Source of the DNA: Shewanella khirikhana
Lineage (GTDB): Bacteria > Pseudomonadota > Gammaproteobacteria > Enterobacterales > Shewanellaceae
Direction of reading: 5' to 3'
Assembly: GCF_003957745.1 (NCBI RefSeq)
Contig: NZ_CP020373.1
Span: 1,488,001-1,552,000 of the forward strand
Length of the DNA: 64,000 bases
Each line of letters begins with the position of its first letter. Within the stretch, counting starts at the first letter, position 1. Below are positions 15,868 to 24,624 of this stretch, one piece after another. The notes under the pieces were generated by a model. That model did not search any database. It saw nothing but the letters and a program-made list of their open reading frames with translations, and had not been told where the DNA came from. Both the position numbers and the translations under genes were made by a program.

Positions 15868-16485
15868 TCAGCTTTGCTGGGCGACAAATGCGTTACGATC
15901 GGCGGTAACATCAAGGTCGGTGAGCAGGCCGTTGTCGATGCCATAGATCCAGCCATGTATCGCCAGTTCCTGACCCCGCGACCAGGCTTCCTGGACTATG
16001 TTGGTGGCGCTGACATTGGCCACCTGCTCAATCACATTGAGCTCACACAGGCGGTCGAAGCGCGCCTGGTCATCGAGATTGGCAAGCTCTTCATGATGCA
16101 GGCGATGAATGTCGCGAAGGTGGCCCAGCCAGTTGTCGATAAGCCCAAGGCGGGCGCTGCCCATGGCCGCACGTACGCCGCCACAGCCGTAGTGGCCCAC
16201 TACCATGATGTGCTTCACCTGCAGCACATCCACGGCGTACTGCAGCACCGACAGACAGTTAAGATCGGTGTGGATCACCATGTTGGCAATATTGCGGTGC
16301 ACAAAGACTTCGCCCGGCAGCAAGTCGATGATTTGATTGGAAGGAACCCGGCTGTCGGAGCAGCCAATCCACAGGTATTCAGGGTTTTGCTGCTTGGCCA
16401 GGGTTTCGAAAAAGCCTGGATTTTCCTGCAGGATGCGCTGTGCCCATCGACGGTTATTGTCGAACAAGGGTTTGAGTAGTTTCAT
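15868..16485 (-). CDS. can: Beta-class carbonic anhydrase
   Basis: Zinc enzyme for CO2/bicarbonate interconversion, 205 residues. Zinc ligands and the active-site dyad are visible in CSDSRVP (Cys42, Asp44, Arg46) and in GHYGCGG (His98, Cys101). This is the usual length for the plant-type/E. coli Can branch. It is a single-gene unit with its own terminator, transcribed in the same direction as kdnA. Confidence 0.93.
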   Translation of the reverse strand: MKLLKPLFDNNRRWAQRILQENPGFFETLAKQQNPEYLWIGCSDSRVPSNQIIDLLPGEVFVHRNIANMVIHTDLNCLSVLQYAVDVLQVKHIMVVGHYGCGGVRAAMGSARLGLIDNWLGHLRDIHRLHHEELANLDDQARFDRLCELNVIEQVANVSATNIVQEAWSRGQELAIHGWIYGIDNGLLTDLDVTADRNAFVAQQS

Positions 16486-16596
16486 CTTGTTGTCGTAATT
16501 TGGCGAAATACGGCGCTAGTGTATCAGGAAATATTCCTCTGGCTGGTCAATCCATCTTAAAAAGCTGTGATCTGGACGAAAATACTGATAATCCAA

Positions 16597-16628
16597 TAAA
16601 AAACAGGCCCATCGCGGCGCCTGTTTTT
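16597..16628 (-). terminator. Intrinsic terminator after the PstS-like gene
   Basis: AAAACAGGC and GCCTGTTTT pair around a 10-nt loop, followed on the minus strand by a T-run. It closes the porin/PstS-like unit. Confidence 0.8.
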
Positions 16629-16645
16629 CATCCACCGTGCACGCC

Positions 16646-17074
16646 TTAGAACCGGGCGATGACTTTCACCGAGTCATTGACGTTGGCGGCATCCACAAAG
16701 CCAATCATATTGGGGTTGGCGGCCACCAGACTGAGCATTTCTGCATCCTCTACCGTTTTGGGTGGTTGGCCCTGGCCGGAAAATACCAGCTTGGACCAAT
16801 AGGCCTTGAGCTGACTTTCGGACTTGCCAAGTACCTTGTCGACAAAGGCGCTGCGGGTGGCGCTGCCTTCTTTCAAATCCAGCGGCACCACGGGGCCGCC
16901 GCCGGGAAAGGTTTTGAGCTTGCCAAGGTAAATGCGGGAAATATCGCCGTTATCCATGGACACGGCATTGCTGGGATGCACCACCACAGCCACTTCTGCC
17001 ATGGCCACAGGTGCCAGTGCCAACAGGCCCAGAGTGATAAGGCCTTGTTTCAGCAAAGAGGTAAGCTTTTTCAT
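16646..17074 (-). CDS. Small PstS-like periplasmic binding protein
   Basis: Protein of 142 residues with a Sec signal (LITLGLLALAPVAMA). The mature part resembles one lobe of phosphate-type binding proteins: NGDISRIYLGKLKTFPGG, LKEGSATRSAFVDKVLG, then YWSKLVFSGQGQPP. Full-length PstS is about twice as long, so this is a compact family member. It lies 11 nt after the porin gene, so the pair probably forms one unit for anion uptake or sensing; the ligand is not shown. Confidence 0.78.
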   Translation of the reverse strand: MKKLTSLLKQGLITLGLLALAPVAMAEVAVVVHPSNAVSMDNGDISRIYLGKLKTFPGGGPVVPLDLKEGSATRSAFVDKVLGKSESQLKAYWSKLVFSGQGQPPKTVEDAEMLSLVAANPNMIGFVDAANVNDSVKVIARF

Positions 17075-17085
17075 CAGGCTGCTCC

Positions 17086-18267
17086 TTAAAAGACCAGATC
17101 CACGCCCATCAACAGCAATTGCCCATCGGAGGCAGGGCCCTTGTCATTGGTGAAGTCGGTGTATTCCAGCTTGAAGGCGGCGGAGGGGTGGAAATCCCAA
17201 CGCATGCCGAGGGTGTAGTAGTAGCTGTCCTGCTGCTGGGTTTCGAGTGCCATCCTGGTGCCGGCCATCAGTGGTGCCAGCTGTGCCTGAACCGGTGCCG
17301 GCATAGCGTTGTAGACAGGCAGCATGGCGTCGTAGGCATCGTACTGAGGTTTATTTTCATCCCAGCCATAGGTGGCGTGCAGGGTGATGGAATCAAAGCG
17401 AACACCGCCCGAGACAAACGCCGAGTCCTGCAGCGCAAAGGCACTGGGGTCAAGGTCGATGCTGGTGTATTCGGCGAGAATAAACCAGCTGCCCGGATCG
17501 TACTTGGCGTGCACGCCGATAATGGATGCGGAGTCATCTATCGGCAAAATCTCATCGCCGGTACCGGCCGGAAACAGCCCTGTGCCGTCAACAGCCGCCG
17601 CCAGCGCAATTAGATCCGGGTATTCATAGCTCAGCTCCGCCACATACCCAAGATTCAGGCCGTATTCGAAGTCACCGGTGGTGAAGTTAAGGTTCACAAT
17701 ATGGCCCTTGGCTGAGTAGGGCGCCGGGGCGACATTGGTACCGGATGGTACGTAGTCGTCGATGGAGGAGGTGATGTACTTGTAGGTGATGCCAACATCG
17801 GTATCGCCCCACAGGGTGGAATACACCAGACCCACACCTTCACCGCTGCTGAAGGGCAGTGAATATACCCCCTGAGGCGGCATTATCCAGTGATAGGCAT
17901 AGCCGACATCGATGTAGTCAGAGTATTTGTAGAGGTTAAAGCGTTGCCTGCCGGCCATCAGCATCAGGTTGTCAGTGATGTCGTAAGACAGATAGGCCCA
18001 TTCAAAATCAACGTCATAGTCGTTACGGCCACGGGAGAGCAGCTGCGCTGTTGCCCTGAGCCCACCGCCAAGATCTGCCGCTACCTGAATGGCAAACTTG
18101 GTGTTTTGATTGAAGTCGATTTCGCTGTCGTAACCGTAAAGGGATTTATCATCATCAAGGCTGCTGCCAGCCACTATGGAAGCGAAGCCATTGATTTGGA
18201 TTTCCGCCCACACCCCGGGAGAGGCAAGCAAGGCGGCAATGGTCGCTGCGACTGTACTTTTTCTCAT
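17086..18267 (-). CDS. Outer-membrane beta-barrel porin
   Basis: Protein of 393 residues starting at MRKSTVAATIAALLASPGVWA, a clear signal peptide; 25 upstream in-frame codons are not credited. The mature protein is built of alternating amphipathic strands (FEWAYLSYDITDNLMLMAGR, FEYGLNLGYVAEL) and ends in a terminal phenylalanine (GVDLVF), the usual barrel-assembly signal. Substrate unknown; the following PstS-like gene hints at an anion. Confidence 0.82.
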   Translation of the reverse strand: MRKSTVAATIAALLASPGVWAEIQINGFASIVAGSSLDDDKSLYGYDSEIDFNQNTKFAIQVAADLGGGLRATAQLLSRGRNDYDVDFEWAYLSYDITDNLMLMAGRQRFNLYKYSDYIDVGYAYHWIMPPQGVYSLPFSSGEGVGLVYSTLWGDTDVGITYKYITSSIDDYVPSGTNVAPAPYSAKGHIVNLNFTTGDFEYGLNLGYVAELSYEYPDLIALAAAVDGTGLFPAGTGDEILPIDDSASIIGVHAKYDPGSWFILAEYTSIDLDPSAFALQDSAFVSGGVRFDSITLHATYGWDENKPQYDAYDAMLPVYNAMPAPVQAQLAPLMAGTRMALETQQQDSYYYTLGMRWDFHPSAAFKLEYTDFTNDKGPASDGQLLLMGVDLVF

Positions 18268-18339
18268 GGCTCTTAGTCCTTTTGAGGGGAAAGACAGTTT
18301 AAAGCTAGTTGATAAGTCGCAAAATTCACCTTTTGGCAA

Positions 18340-18363
18340 CAAAAAAGGGCCCTAAGGCCCCTG
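18340..18363 (-). terminator. Intrinsic terminator of the hydrolase gene
   Basis: On the minus strand GGGCC and GGCCC pair around a short loop, followed by TTTTTTG. Confidence 0.75.
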
Positions 18364-18383
18364 ATAACCGAACTAAGGCGAAA

Positions 18384-19211
18384 TCAGCGCAGGTGCTCAC
18401 TTAAAAAGGCGAGCAACGCGTCGTTAACAAAGGCGCTTTGCTCGAGGCAGGAGATATGCCCTGCAGCCGGGATATGCACCAGCTTGCTGCCGTCGATGGC
18501 GTCGTGCATTAAATAGCTTTCCAGCACGCTGCGGGCCTTATCTTCCACACCCACCATCACCAGTACCGGCAGGGTAAGTTGCTCTACATCGTCCATGGTA
18601 TCGCGGCGGCCAAACACCAGCCGGCCCATGCGCTCGATATCGGCGATGCGCTCGCCTGCAAGGGTTGCAAGCTTGGCGGCAAAGGCACTGGTTAGACGTT
18701 CTTCGGGGCTGTTTGAGAAAAACAGCGGCACAATCGCATCAATCATGGGCGCAGGAATGCTGCCGGCGGCTTTAATCACATCGAGCATGCCGTAATATTT
18801 GGCGCGGGTAACTTCCGGCTCGAAGCCGATAAAGCTATCCATCATTACCAGTGTCTGCACCCGGGCAGGAGCCTTGAGTACCAGCTCTGCGCCCCACATG
18901 CCGCCGACACTAAGACCAACAACCGAAAACTCGCTAATTTCAAGGCTGTCCATCAGCGCCAGCATGTCATCGGCGACCACACGCAGGCTGTTCACCCGAG
19001 GCGGCACTGAGCCGGACTCGCCATGGCCGTGCAGGTCAACCGCAATCACCCGATAGTGCCTGGCAAGCACCTCAAGCTGCTCGCGCCACATCAGGCTGTC
19101 CCACAGGTAGCTGTGGCCAAGCAGCAGCACCGGGCCCTGGCCCATGTCCAGGTAACTTAAGTGGGTGTCGGGAAGTTGAAAACTGTGCCTGAAGGCATCA
19201 AAGGAAGTCAT
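18384..19211 (-). CDS. Alpha/beta hydrolase
   Basis: Soluble hydrolase of 275 residues. The fold motifs are GHSYLWDSLMWREQ near the oxyanion hole, DLHGHGESG, the nucleophile elbow GLSVGGMWG, acid near VGVEDKARS and histidine in AAGHISCLEQ. This resembles 3-oxoadipate enol-lactonase or proline iminopeptidase-like enzymes, but the substrate is not clear. The start overlaps the end of the M15 peptidase gene by 4 nt, so it is cotranscribed with dapE. Confidence 0.82.
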   Translation of the reverse strand: MTSFDAFRHSFQLPDTHLSYLDMGQGPVLLLGHSYLWDSLMWREQLEVLARHYRVIAVDLHGHGESGSVPPRVNSLRVVADDMLALMDSLEISEFSVVGLSVGGMWGAELVLKAPARVQTLVMMDSFIGFEPEVTRAKYYGMLDVIKAAGSIPAPMIDAIVPLFFSNSPEERLTSAFAAKLATLAGERIADIERMGRLVFGRRDTMDDVEQLTLPVLVMVGVEDKARSVLESYLMHDAIDGSKLVHIPAAGHISCLEQSAFVNDALLAFLSEHLR

Positions 19212-19915
19212 AAAACATCATCCAGAGTAAAAGAGGGTGTGGCATAAAAACGGACATAACGGTCTACCAGCTCATCGAGACGCGCAAGCACTGCGGCCTT
19301 GAGCGCCAGCGACTGGGAGTTAAGATGACGGCCAAGTTCAGCCGTATCAAATCCTGCTATCAGAGGCTCGGCCTCGGGGGCAAAGCTGAGGTGCCATGGC
19401 TCAGGTGATACGCCACTTTTGCCTTGCTGATAAGGCAGGAAAAAACCAAAGCGGGCAGCGTTGCTGTCAAGCCAACAGGCTAGGGCATGGCAGGGGCCAC
19501 CTGCGGCATATTCGGCGGTATCGAGCTTAAGGTCATCACGGCTGATATGGGCTGCGTCGTACAGATCCAAATCGGTACCCAAATGGTGACGGGAGCAGCC
19601 CGGCAGCGCCGACCACAGCAAAATGGTGCTGACTATCTCATCGTCGCCAAGGCCCTTGATATCGACCGCCTGACCATTGGCATCAAACAGCGGCCGCTTA
19701 CCTTCAGCCTTGCCATTCCAAATGTCAAGCTGGCGGGAAAAATCACGATAAGCAGAGGTGATGGCCAGCTGCAAACCGTCGGCGGCAGCGGCATCCTTCA
19801 TGGCAAGATAAGCCCGGGCAGTGCCCGGACGCATCAAAAAGCCATCGGCATTGACCAGCTCAGGCTGGCTGATGCCGTAAAGCGAGGCGCTGGCGCCGAG
19901 ACCGGTTACCGGCAC
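19208..19915 (-). CDS. M15 family D-alanyl-D-alanine carboxypeptidase (VanY-like)
   Basis: Zinc peptidase acting on peptidoglycan stem peptides, 235 residues. Motifs: SAYRDFSRQLDIW, the zinc site SRHHLGTDLDLYD and EPWHLSF with the last ligand. GTG start at 19915, overlapping the 3' end of dapE by 10 nt. No signal peptide is evident, so it may act on cytoplasmic murein fragments during recycling or reach the periplasm by another route. Confidence 0.85.
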   Translation of the reverse strand: MPVTGLGASASLYGISQPELVNADGFLMRPGTARAYLAMKDAAAADGLQLAITSAYRDFSRQLDIWNGKAEGKRPLFDANGQAVDIKGLGDDEIVSTILLWSALPGCSRHHLGTDLDLYDAAHISRDDLKLDTAEYAAGGPCHALACWLDSNAARFGFFLPYQQGKSGVSPEPWHLSFAPEAEPLIAGFDTAELGRHLNSQSLALKAAVLARLDELVDRYVRFYATPSFTLDDVL

Positions 19916-21051
19916 AGCAGCTTTTCCAGAATGCGCTGATAACAGCTGGTCAGCAGCTCAAGATCGCTGGCTTTCACGCACTCGTTCACCTTGTGAATGG
20001 TGGCGTTCACCGGACCAAGTTCAATCACCTGGGCGCCGGTGGGGGCGATAAATCGGCCATCGGAGGTGCCGCCGGTGGTTTGCGGATCTGTGTGGATGCC
20101 TGTTACTTCGAAGATGGCTTCGCGGGTGGCTTCCAGCAGCGGCCCATCACCGGTCAAAAACGGCAGACCATTGAAAACCCAGTCGATATCGTAATCAAGG
20201 CCATGGGCATCAAGAATACCAAGCACCCGGGAGATTAGGATTTCAGCGGTCACTTCAGTGGAGTAACGGAAGTTGAACATCACCTTAAGCTCGCCCGGGA
20301 TCACGTTGGACGCGCCGGTGCCTGCATTGATATTGGCAATCTGAAAACTGGTGGGCGGGAAGAACTCATTGCCCTTGTCCCACTCGATGCGGGCAAGTTC
20401 GGCCAGCGCTGGCGCGGCCTTGTGCACCGGGTTATCGGCCAGATGCGGATAGGCCACGTGCCCCTGGATGCCCTTGACGGTGAGGTTGCCGGTAAGACTG
20501 CCGCGACGGCCATTTTTCACCACATCGCCAAGCTGATGGGTGCTTGATGGCTCGCCCACCAAGGCCCAGGTGATTTTCTCATTGCGCGCTTCGAGGGTGT
20601 CTACCACCCGCACAGTGCCATTGATAAAGGGGCCTTCTTCATCGGAGGTGATAAGAAATGCGATGGAGCCCGGGTGATCAGGATGCTCGGCCACAAAGCG
20701 CTCGGCGGCCACCACCATGGCGGCGAGGGAGCCTTTCATATCGGCGGCGCCGCGGCCATGGATATAACCGTCAATCACCACAGGGTCGAAAGGCGGCGTG
20801 TGCCAGCGGTTCATATCGCCAACCGGCACCACATCGGTGTGCCCGGCAAAGCAGAACAGCGGGCCTTCGGTGCCGCGGCGGGCCCAGAGGTTGGTGGTGT
20901 CTTCAAACACCATAGGCTCAATGCGAAAGCCGATGGCGGCAAGGCGTTTTGCCATCAGCTCCTGACAGCCTTCATCGAGGGGTGTCACCGACGGGCGTGA
21001 AATCAGCTCGCGGGTCAGTTCAATCACGTCACTGTGGTTCTCATGGCTCAT
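19906..21051 (-). CDS. dapE: Succinyl-diaminopimelate desuccinylase
   Basis: Hydrolyses N-succinyl-LL-diaminopimelate in lysine and peptidoglycan synthesis. The protein has 381 residues, the normal length. Metal and catalytic residues are seen in CFAGHTDVVPVGD, GRGAADMKGS, TSDEEGPFINGT and the C-terminal TGGTSDGRF. It overlaps the yffB-like gene by 4 nt upstream and the M15 peptidase gene by 10 nt downstream. A yffB-dapE order is also found in E. coli. Confidence 0.95.
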   Translation of the reverse strand: MSHENHSDVIELTRELISRPSVTPLDEGCQELMAKRLAAIGFRIEPMVFEDTTNLWARRGTEGPLFCFAGHTDVVPVGDMNRWHTPPFDPVVIDGYIHGRGAADMKGSLAAMVVAAERFVAEHPDHPGSIAFLITSDEEGPFINGTVRVVDTLEARNEKITWALVGEPSSTHQLGDVVKNGRRGSLTGNLTVKGIQGHVAYPHLADNPVHKAAPALAELARIEWDKGNEFFPPTSFQIANINAGTGASNVIPGELKVMFNFRYSTEVTAEILISRVLGILDAHGLDYDIDWVFNGLPFLTGDGPLLEATREAIFEVTGIHTDPQTTGGTSDGRFIAPTGAQVIELGPVNATIHKVNECVKASDLELLTSCYQRILEKLLCR

Positions 21052-21392
21052 TGGCCGAATACCTCGCTGTACAGCTTGTCGTTAAAGCCGGTGTACACCG
21101 CATCGCCTTTGACCAGCACAGGGCGCTTAATAAGAGTCGGGTATTCCAGCATCAGCGCAACGGCCTTGGCGGTGTCTATGTCCTGCTTTTGCTCGTCGGT
21201 CAGGGCACGGAAACTGGTGGATTTTTTATTGAGCAGCGGCTCGAAACCGATGCGGGCAACCCAGTCATTCAGCTGCTCTGCAGCCAGACCATCGACACGA
21301 AAATCATGGAAAGGAACGGCATGGCCATTGGCTTCGAGCCATTTGCGGGCCTTCTTTACGGTATCGCAGTTTTTAATGCCAAAGAGTGTCAC
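21048..21392 (-). CDS. ArsC/Spx-family protein, YffB-like
   Basis: Thioredoxin-fold protein of 114 residues from a GTG at 21392 that has GGAG about 9 nt upstream. The longer in-frame start would add residues unlike the family. It keeps the N-terminal FGIKNCDTVKKARKWL motif and the arginine in TLIKRPVLV. Members include arsenate reductase and YffB, whose role is unknown. It is translationally coupled to dapE. Confidence 0.87.
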   Translation of the reverse strand: MTLFGIKNCDTVKKARKWLEANGHAVPFHDFRVDGLAAEQLNDWVARIGFEPLLNKKSTSFRALTDEQKQDIDTAKAVALMLEYPTLIKRPVLVKGDAVYTGFNDKLYSEVFGQ

Positions 21393-21482
21393 AGTGGGAA
21401 CTCCGCTTAATAACAGGAAAGGGCCGCATTGTGGCATTTGGGCCATAAGGCCTCAAGTGTCCGGCGGCCCCTTGAAGGAATT

Positions 21483-21992
21483 TCAAATTTCGACGGTGAA
21501 AATGATGTCTTTACCGGCTTCGACCCGGCCCTGGGATTTTTCCAGAAACTTAATATCTTCCATGTTGGCCAGCACCACCGGAGTGAGCAGACTGTCGACC
21601 TGGCCTTTGAGGTACTCAAGATCGAACGCCAGTACAGGATCGCCGGCTTTGACCTGCTGGCCTTCTTCGGCAAGGCGCCGAAAGCCATTGCCGCGCAGTT
21701 CCACCGTGCCCACGCCAAAGTGCACAAACAGCTCAAGGCCCTGGGGCGACTCGATGCTGAAGGCGTGGTTGGTCTCAAAAATTTTACCGATAGTGCCGTC
21801 GATGGGGGCGAGAATGGTATCGCCTTCGGGATCGATAGCGATGCCATCGCCGACAATCTTCTCGGCAAACACCACATCGGGCACCTTTTCAATGGGGTAG
21901 ATCTCGCCGGACACAGGCGCATGGATGGCAATGCCACCTTCGATGGTTGGCGCCCCGGAAATCAGTCGCCGAATTCGGCTGAAAAATCCCAT
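21483..21992 (-). CDS. crr: PTS glucose-type EIIA component
   Basis: Phosphocarrier of 169 residues that accepts phosphate from HPr and in enteric bacteria controls adenylate cyclase and sugar permeases. Both key histidines are present, in TNHAFSIES and in LFVHFGVGTVEL. It follows ptsH and ptsI. No EIIBC permease gene is near, so its role here may be mainly regulatory; that is inference. Confidence 0.94.
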   Translation of the reverse strand: MGFFSRIRRLISGAPTIEGGIAIHAPVSGEIYPIEKVPDVVFAEKIVGDGIAIDPEGDTILAPIDGTIGKIFETNHAFSIESPQGLELFVHFGVGTVELRGNGFRRLAEEGQQVKAGDPVLAFDLEYLKGQVDSLLTPVVLANMEDIKFLEKSQGRVEAGKDIIFTVEI

Positions 21993-22063
21993 GACTGCTT
22001 GCCCCTTAATTCATTGGCTGCTCTTTGCGGCAGCGGATATGACATCATACTGAAACATTTAGC

Positions 22064-23767
22064 TTATTTATAGCCACTTATACAGGACACCAACTCAGAT
22101 AATCGGTCGGCCATCAGTGCCTGACCGGCAAGCTGAGTGCAACGCTTGAAATCCTGGGCGCAAATAGCCGCTTTGATTTCAAGCAGAGCGCCGACGTTGA
22201 CGCTGATTTCATCAAATCCGAGCCCCAGCAGCAGTGGTACCAGCGTGGGATCGCTGCCCATTTCACCGCACAGCGACACCTTGACATCCTGACTGCGGGC
22301 GCTTTGCAGCGTCATGCTGATAAGCCTGAGTACCGCCGGAGACAGCGCCGGATAGTCCTTGGCAAGGCAAGGATTGCCGCGGTCGGCGGCCATGGCGTAC
22401 TGGGTTAAATCGTTGGTGCCAATGCTGACAAAATCCAGCAGCGGCAACATGGCCGGCAGGTTGAGCACCGCGGCCGGGGTTTCCACTACGATCCCGAGGC
22501 TGATATCGCCAAAGCCCTTTTCTTCATCATCCAACTCGCGTTTGCAGTCTTCTATCAGCGCCATGACTGCATCGAGCTCCTCCACCTGGGTCACCATGGG
22601 GAACATCAGCCGGATATGGCCGTGATTGGCGGCTCTGAGCACTGCCCGGAGCTGAGTTTTCAGCAGTGCCGGATTGGCGAGGGTATAGCGGATGCCGCGC
22701 ATTCCCAGCGCCGGGTTGTCTTCTTTTGCCTGGCACAGGCAGGGCAGCTCTTTGTCGGCGCCCACGTCCAAAGTGCGGATGGTCAGCACCCGGCCTTCGA
22801 GGGCATGCAGGGCATCGCAATAAAGCTGATACTGGGTGCGCTCGTCTGGCAGGGTATCGCTGTGCATCAGCATAAATTCGGTTCGCAGCAAGCCAATACC
22901 ATCGGCGCCAAGGCCTGCCACCTGCACTATGTCATTGAGATTACCTACGTTGGCGAGCAGGCTTACCTCATGGCCATCAGATGTCATGGCCGGACGGTCG
23001 CGAAAGGCGTTTAGTTTCTCCCGGGCGGCAGCGCTCTCGGCGGCGCGCCGCTCAAGTTCAGAGCGTACTTCGCTGGCGGGATTTTTAAATAAGGTGCCAC
23101 TGTCACCATCGATTACCAAGGCGTCGCCATTAACAATGCCAAGCTCGCTGTAGGGGGTGCTCAGCAGTGCCGGCACGCCAGCGGCCCGGGCCAAAATAGC
23201 GGTATGGCTGGTAAGGCCGCCGGACTTGAGCACTATGCCGGCCACGTTCTCAAGCGGCAGGGTGGCAAATTCGGCAGGGGTGATATCTTCGGCGAGCAGA
23301 ATGGTGGGCGCAGTGAGTTTGCCGGGCTCGGCGCCAATTTTGCCAAATACCGATTGAATAAGGCGCTTGCCCAAACAGCGCACATCGTCGGCGCGCTGGG
23401 CAAGGTAAGGGTCGTCCATGGCCTCTAGCTCGCTTGCCTGGTGGGCAAATACACGCTCAATAGAGACACAGGCGGAAAATTGCAGCTGGGTAATGGTGTC
23501 GACAATATGATCGCGAAGATCCGGGTCATCAAGATACAAGAGGTCGGCTTCGACCAGGGCGTGGGCTTCACTGTCGGGGGCGAGGGCATCGAGGCTGGTT
23601 TGCAGCTGCTCTTTCAGGCGCGCCAGGCCGTCATCGAGCCGCTTTACCTGCTGCGGCACCCGCTTGATGGGCAGCATCCGATAATCCAGCGGCTTGTGGC
23701 CGTGATTGAGATGCAGCGCTTCCCCAAAGGTAACACCGGGTTTGATGGCTATTCCGTTAACCTGCAT
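22064..23767 (-). CDS. ptsI: PTS enzyme I (PEP-protein phosphotransferase)
   Basis: Transfers phosphate from phosphoenolpyruvate to HPr. The protein has 567 residues, close to the standard length. The active histidine is in GGLTSHTAILARAAGVPAL, the PEP-binding signature in DFVSIGTNDLTQYAMAADR and the catalytic cysteine in LCGEMGSDP. It lies 15 nt after ptsH and is followed by crr. Confidence 0.96.
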   Translation of the reverse strand: MQVNGIAIKPGVTFGEALHLNHGHKPLDYRMLPIKRVPQQVKRLDDGLARLKEQLQTSLDALAPDSEAHALVEADLLYLDDPDLRDHIVDTITQLQFSACVSIERVFAHQASELEAMDDPYLAQRADDVRCLGKRLIQSVFGKIGAEPGKLTAPTILLAEDITPAEFATLPLENVAGIVLKSGGLTSHTAILARAAGVPALLSTPYSELGIVNGDALVIDGDSGTLFKNPASEVRSELERRAAESAAAREKLNAFRDRPAMTSDGHEVSLLANVGNLNDIVQVAGLGADGIGLLRTEFMLMHSDTLPDERTQYQLYCDALHALEGRVLTIRTLDVGADKELPCLCQAKEDNPALGMRGIRYTLANPALLKTQLRAVLRAANHGHIRLMFPMVTQVEELDAVMALIEDCKRELDDEEKGFGDISLGIVVETPAAVLNLPAMLPLLDFVSIGTNDLTQYAMAADRGNPCLAKDYPALSPAVLRLISMTLQSARSQDVKVSLCGEMGSDPTLVPLLLGLGFDEISVNVGALLEIKAAICAQDFKRCTQLAGQALMADRLSELVSCISGYK

Positions 23768-23782
23768 AACTCCTCCCGACCC

Positions 23783-24040
23783 TTAGCTTAAGGTAACCAG
23801 CAGCGCCGAGACCTTTTCCACCGCTTCTTCGGCTTCGGGGCCCTGGGCGAATACCCGCACGCTAACCCCCTGATATAAGCCGAGGGTTTGCAGCTTGAAC
23901 AGGCTTTTGGCACTGGCCTGTTTGCCATTGCACTCGACTATCACGTCACATCCAAACGACTTGGCTTCCTTAACCAGTAAGGCGGCAGGGCGGGTATGGA
24001 TCCCATGGGGGGCTGTGATGGTGACGATTTTTTCGTACAT
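23783..24040 (-). CDS. ptsH: PTS phosphocarrier HPr
   Basis: Protein of 85 residues from MYEKIVTITAPHG; 14 upstream in-frame codons are not part of HPr. The phosphorylated His15 is in GIHTRPAALLVKEA, and the helix with the regulatory serine region is ASAKSLFKLQTLGL. It is the first gene of ptsH-ptsI-crr. Confidence 0.95.
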   Translation of the reverse strand: MYEKIVTITAPHGIHTRPAALLVKEAKSFGCDVIVECNGKQASAKSLFKLQTLGLYQGVSVRVFAQGPEAEEAVEKVSALLVTLS

Positions 24041-24116
24041 GGCGTTGATTGTCCGGCAAAGAATGCGGCTATTGTCCACCAAGGCGGCGATGCAGGCAAG
24101 GCACTCGGGGGTTGGC

Positions 24117-24515
24117 TCAGGGTTGGCGCTCGGGATACTCGATGATTTGGTATCCGTTTTTCCTGAGGGCGGCCAGCGCCTGGGGTAATTTTTCCTTTTT
24201 CACCAGGATGTAATCGGTATCAAAGGTAGAAATGGCGAAAATGCTGATCTGCACATCCGCCAGTGTGGCCGAAATGCGCGACAAAATGCCGGTCATGGAG
24301 AAGCCAAGTGGCCCCAGCACTTCCAGACAAATCCAGTTGGGCTCGCACTCGAGGCTGTCAAGATCCATGTGGGATGGCACCACCACCGACAACTCTTCCC
24401 GGGTTTTACCGATAAAAAACATGTCCTGGGAGAAAACCTCAGCCGGGGGCGAAGCCTCGGGGCTGAAGCTGTGAATGGTGTAAAGCTCGGGATGAACTGC
24501 CAGAGTCAAGCGCAC
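24117..24515 (-). CDS. ACT domain protein
   Basis: Protein of 132 residues with two ACT-like halves (DUF-type amino-acid binding fold): EPNWICLEVLGPLGFSMTGI near residue 60, then SATLADVQISIFAISTFDTD, then YILVKKEKLPQALAALR. Such proteins bind small ligands allosterically; ligand unknown. It stands alone upstream of ptsH, on the same strand. Confidence 0.82.
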   Translation of the reverse strand: MRLTLAVHPELYTIHSFSPEASPPAEVFSQDMFFIGKTREELSVVVPSHMDLDSLECEPNWICLEVLGPLGFSMTGILSRISATLADVQISIFAISTFDTDYILVKKEKLPQALAALRKNGYQIIEYPERQP

Positions 24516-24580
24516 TGAGTATCTCCTGCTGTGTCCCGTTGAGTGGCCGGAAATCTTAGCCTAACACAAAATTTGCGCAT

Positions 24581-24606
24581 AAAAAGAGGGACCTGAAAGA
24601 TCCCTC
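24581..24606 (-). terminator. Intrinsic terminator of the chemoreceptor gene
   Basis: On the minus strand GAGGGA and TCCCTC pair, followed by TTTTTA. Confidence 0.82.
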
Positions 24607-24624
24607 ATCGGCTTGCGTTGGGTG

